A stretch of DNA of 64,000 nucleotides from Bacillota bacterium. Lineage in GTDB: Bacteria > Bacillota > Clostridia > Acetivibrionales > DSM-1351. Positions within the stretch are counted from its first letter, which is position 1. Each line of letters starts with the position of its first letter. Below the pieces are notes generated by a model that was given only the letters and a program-made list of their open reading frames with translations, was not told where the DNA came from and did no database searches. The stretch covers positions 136,212-200,211 of the forward strand of contig JAEXOY010000030.1 of NCBI GenBank assembly GCA_023439045.1, read 5' to 3'. This document shows, one piece after another, positions 61,410 to 64,000 of the stretch. The position numbers were made by a program, and so were the translations under genes.

Positions 61410-62093
61410 ATGAAAAAACTAACAATAACAATAGCGGCAATGCTGCTAATAACATCACTCACAGCCTGCTCGGGGAGTTCAGGAAGCTCTGATAGTACCG
61501 GTGTTGCAACCACAGAGGCAAGTACCAGCACACAAGCTGAGAAAACAGTAGCTGAAAGCTCCAAGGTCATAGAGCCCATAAAGGATGAGGATTTATTGAC
61601 AATAAGATTTCCTATAGTTAAAAAATATGTGGATGGACCTAGATGGCAAATAGTAGAAAACGGGTATACGGAGTTTTTTAACATAAACGATAGAAAGTTT
61701 ATAGCTCTAACTACAAATCAAGAACTATCTGTAAATAAACCCAGCGAGGTACTGGATGCTTTGCTAAAGACTTTTCAGCAGGGTGCAGAAACAATGTGTG
61801 GTGCAAAGGATGTTATAAAGTATGACATAAAGGATACAAAGGAGATGACCATAAATGGAAATGATTATGTGAGATATCAAGGCTACATAGTTGGTGAAGG
61901 CAGTCAAAAGAAGATGTACAACTGTTACTTTGTAGGCTATACATTTATATGTGAAAAGGATGGAAAAAATGTACCCTGTCAGATGATAGGAGCAGTAGTA
62001 TCAGATGAGCAGGAGCAAAGCGACATAGATGAGATAACCAAGTACACCGATGCAATGGTATACACCATTAGGAACACGAGGGATAAACAGTAA
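61410..62093 (+). CDS. Tandem lipoprotein, copy 1
   Basis: 227 residues. Signal peptide MKKLTITIAAMLLITSLTAC with lipobox LTAC (Cys20), then a Ser/Thr-rich linker (21-55) and a globular domain of ~170 residues: FPIVKKYVDGPRWQIVENG, INDRKFIALTTNQELSVNKP, QQGAETMCGAKDVIKYD, NDYVRYQGYIVGEGSQKKM, AVVSDEQEQSDIDEITKYTD. Four cysteines in the domain. Family not recognised; the beta-rich pattern is compatible with a PsbP/MOG1-like fold but this is a guess. Sixteen bases after the TadG-like gene, with GAGGAG ribosome site, so transcribed with the pilus genes. Confidence 0.8.
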   Translation: MKKLTITIAAMLLITSLTACSGSSGSSDSTGVATTEASTSTQAEKTVAESSKVIEPIKDEDLLTIRFPIVKKYVDGPRWQIVENGYTEFFNINDRKFIALTTNQELSVNKPSEVLDALLKTFQQGAETMCGAKDVIKYDIKDTKEMTINGNDYVRYQGYIVGEGSQKKMYNCYFVGYTFICEKDGKNVPCQMIGAVVSDEQEQSDIDEITKYTDAMVYTIRNTRDKQ

Positions 62094-62222
62094 TTGCTGG
62101 TTGAGAAGAGTTTTCTAAGACAATAGGGTTTAAACATCTGAACTTAGAAAGCGTTTTCTATAAATTGCGGGTTATTAACATCTGAATTTCAGAAACAAGA
62201 AATTCTTTAGGAGAAAACAAAC

Positions 62223-62912
62223 ATGAAAAAAATAGTAATAACAATAGCGGCTATGCTGCTAATAACATCACTCACAGCTTGCTCGGGGAGCTCTGGAGAT
62301 TCTGATAGTACCAGTGTTGCATCAACAACAGGGGCAAGTACCAGCACACAAGCTGAGAAAACAGTAGCTGCTGAAAGCACTAAGGTAACAGAGCCCATAA
62401 AGGACGAGGACTTATTAACAACAAAATTTCCTTTAGTTAAAAAATATGTTGATGGACCTAGTTGGCAAATAGTTGAAAAGGGTGGTACCAATTTTTATAA
62501 CATAAATGACAAAAAGTTTATAGCGTTAACTGCAAACTATAAACTTTCAATAAATAAGCCCAGTGAGATATTGGATACTTTGCTAAAGACTTTTCAGCAG
62601 GGTGCAGAAACAATGTGTGGTGCAAAGAAGGTTATAAAGTATGACATAAAGGATACAAAGGAGATGACCATAAATGGAACTGATTATGTGAGATATCAAG
62701 GCTACATAGTTGGTGAAGGTAGTCAAAAGAAGATGTACAACTGTTACTTTGTAGGCTATACCTTTATTTGTGAAGAAGGTGGAAAAAAGATACCTTGTCA
62801 AATGATAGGGGCAGTAGTATCGGATGAGCAGGAGCAAAGCGATATAGATGAGATAACTAAGTATACTGATGCAATGGTATACACCATTAGGAACACGAGG
62901 GAGATACAGTAA
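62223..62912 (+). CDS. Tandem lipoprotein, copy 2
   Basis: 229 residues, the same architecture as copy 1 with lipobox LTAC. The signal peptide and the last ~110 residues are nearly identical to the other copies, whereas residues ~62-105 differ (LVKKYVDGPSWQIVEKGGTN, then IALTANYKLSINKPSEI). All four domain cysteines are kept. TTTAGGAG ribosome site. The 129-base spacer before it carries two direct copies of ACATCTGAA (62134 and 62178). Confidence 0.8.
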   Translation: MKKIVITIAAMLLITSLTACSGSSGDSDSTSVASTTGASTSTQAEKTVAAESTKVTEPIKDEDLLTTKFPLVKKYVDGPSWQIVEKGGTNFYNINDKKFIALTANYKLSINKPSEILDTLLKTFQQGAETMCGAKKVIKYDIKDTKEMTINGTDYVRYQGYIVGEGSQKKMYNCYFVGYTFICEEGGKKIPCQMIGAVVSDEQEQSDIDEITKYTDAMVYTIRNTREIQ

Positions 62913-62999
62913 TTGTTGGTTGAGAAGAGTTTTTCTAAGACAATAGGGTTTTAGACATCTGAATTTCAGAAACAAGAAATTCTTTAGGAGAAAACAAAC

Positions 63000-63689
63000 A
63001 TGAAAAAAATAGTAATAACAATAGCGGCAATGCTGCTAATAACATCACTCACAGCTTGCTCGGGGAGCTCTGGAGATTCTGATAGTACCAGTGTTGCAAC
63101 AACCACAGAGGCAAGTACCAGCAAGCAAGCGGAGAATACAGTAGCGGCTGAAAGCACTAAGGGAACAGAGCCCATAAAGGATGGGGACTTATTGACCACG
63201 ACATTTCCAATAGTTGAAAAATATGTGGACGGACCTGGGTGGCAAATAATTGAAAAGGGCTATACTCGATTCTATAACATAAACGATAGAAAGTTTATAT
63301 CACTGACAACAAACCGTAAGCTTTCAGTAAATAAACCTAGCGAGGTGCTGGATACTTTGCTAACGACTTTTCAGCAGGGTGCAGAAACAATGTGTGGAGG
63401 AAAGAATGTAATAAAGTATGACATAAAGGATACAAAGGAGATGACCATAAATGGAACTGATTATGTGAGATATCAAGGCTACATAGTTGGTGAAGGCAGT
63501 CAAAAGAAGATGTACAACTGTTTCTTTGTAGGCTATACCTTTATTGTAGAAAAGAATGGGAAAAATGTACCTTGTCAGATGATAGGAGCAGTAGTGTCAG
63601 ATGAGCAGGAGCAAAGCGATATAGATGAGATAACCAAGTACACCGATGCAATGGTATACACCATTAGGAACACGAGGGAGATACAGTAA
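63000..63689 (+). CDS. Tandem lipoprotein, copy 3
   Basis: 229 residues, same architecture. The cysteine in FIC of copies 1 and 2 is replaced by valine (YTFIVEKNGK), while the other three are kept. The variable segment reads IVEKYVDGPGWQIIEKGYTR and ISLTTNRKLSVNKPSEV. The preceding spacer is only 87 bases: it lacks the ~44 bases between the two ACATCTGAA copies present in the other spacers, as expected of a deletion between those short direct repeats. Confidence 0.8.
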   Translation: MKKIVITIAAMLLITSLTACSGSSGDSDSTSVATTTEASTSKQAENTVAAESTKGTEPIKDGDLLTTTFPIVEKYVDGPGWQIIEKGYTRFYNINDRKFISLTTNRKLSVNKPSEVLDTLLTTFQQGAETMCGGKNVIKYDIKDTKEMTINGTDYVRYQGYIVGEGSQKKMYNCFFVGYTFIVEKNGKNVPCQMIGAVVSDEQEQSDIDEITKYTDAMVYTIRNTREIQ

Positions 63690-63816
63690 TTGATGGTCAA
63701 GAAAAGTTTTCTAAGACAATAGGGTTTAAACATCTGAATTTAGAAAGCACTTTCTAAAATTTGCGGGATCAACATCTGAATTTCAGAATAAAGAAATTCT
63801 TTAGGAGAAAACAAAC

Positions 63817-64000
63817 ATGAAAAAAATATTAATAACAATAGCGGCAATGCTGCTAATAACATCACTAACAGCATGCTCGGGGAGCTCTGGAGAATCAGAT
63901 AGTACCAGTGTTGCAACCACAGAGGCAAGTTCCAGCAAAAAAGCGGAGAAAACATTAGCTGCTGAAAGCACCAAGGTAACAGAGGCAACAAAAAATACTG
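63817..64000 (+). CDS. Tandem lipoprotein, copy 4 (runs off the window)
   Basis: The first 61 codons are visible: signal peptide starting MKKILITIAAMLLITSLTAC with LTAC lipobox and the Ser/Thr linker, then VTEATKNT where copies 1-3 have EPIKD-type sequence. So it diverges just before the globular domain. TTTAGGAG ribosome site identical to copies 2 and 3. The gene continues beyond the window edge. Confidence 0.75.
   Translation, partial: MKKILITIAAMLLITSLTACSGSSGESDSTSVATTEASSSKKAEKTLAAESTKVTEATKNT

Overview
The window is AT-rich DNA from a Gram-positive anaerobe of the Clostridia, most likely a fibre- or glycan-degrading relative of Lachnospiraceae/Lachnoclostridium; genus is not resolved. 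Supporting signs are many lipobox lipoproteins, strong AGGAGG ribosome sites with some TTG starts, an SLH-anchored giant surface protein, ferredoxin-linked oxidoreductases, an intracellular GH8 exo-oligoxylanase, a glycogen/maltodextrin locus and a Tad pilus locus. No rRNA, tRNA or CRISPR array was seen. Nearly all genes are on the + strand.

Layout. 1-1.5 kb: end of an AlkZ-related protein and larE. 1.6-10 kb: a methionine-type ABC importer (metQ-metN-metI), then a tightly overlapping operon of a PaaK-type acyl-CoA ligase, a KAT/methionine-type aminotransferase and a four-subunit 2-oxoacid:ferredoxin oxidoreductase. Together they spell uptake, transamination, oxidative decarboxylation and acyl-CoA/acid interconversion, possibly of methionine. 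10.3-13.5 kb: GH8, a flavodoxin/PNPOx fusion, and a lipoprotein on the minus strand. 13.7-23 kb: a MalT-like LuxR regulator and a 2187-residue SLH/Big_2 repeat protein. 23.2-33.7 kb: a two-component system, a beta-propeller/solute-binding lipoprotein fusion, two importer permeases, a HlyD/MacA-like adaptor, a MacB-like permease and a second solute-binding lipoprotein. This is an unusual hybrid locus with recurring candidate operators. 33.8-36.3 kb is a scarred segment: IS3-family transposase remnant, truncated BRO/DinD-like gene, isochorismatase with divergent Lrp regulator, MFS fragment. 36.3-38.1 kb: dinB (with LexA box) and a small conserved gene. 38.2-42 kb: a thiol-redox module (CcdA, TlpA-like, thioredoxin, Crp/Fnr regulator, thioredoxin reductase-like flavoprotein lacking usual NADPH motifs). 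42.2-44 kb: perfect promoter, ydaO/yuaA-type c-di-AMP riboswitch, dapB, then a DUF3842 gene. 44.4-52.5 kb: malQ, glycogen phosphorylase and a maltose-type importer (malE, malF, malG) without its ATPase. 52.7-64 kb: Tad pilus locus ending in a 1200-residue TadG-like protein, then a tandem array of at least four near-identical lipoprotein genes running off the window edge.

A striking genome-style feature is that several genes (larE, the thioredoxin reductase, dapB, glgP, malE, and more weakly metI and dinB) have short tandem repeats that begin in the last codons or just after the stop codon and fill the downstream spacer.
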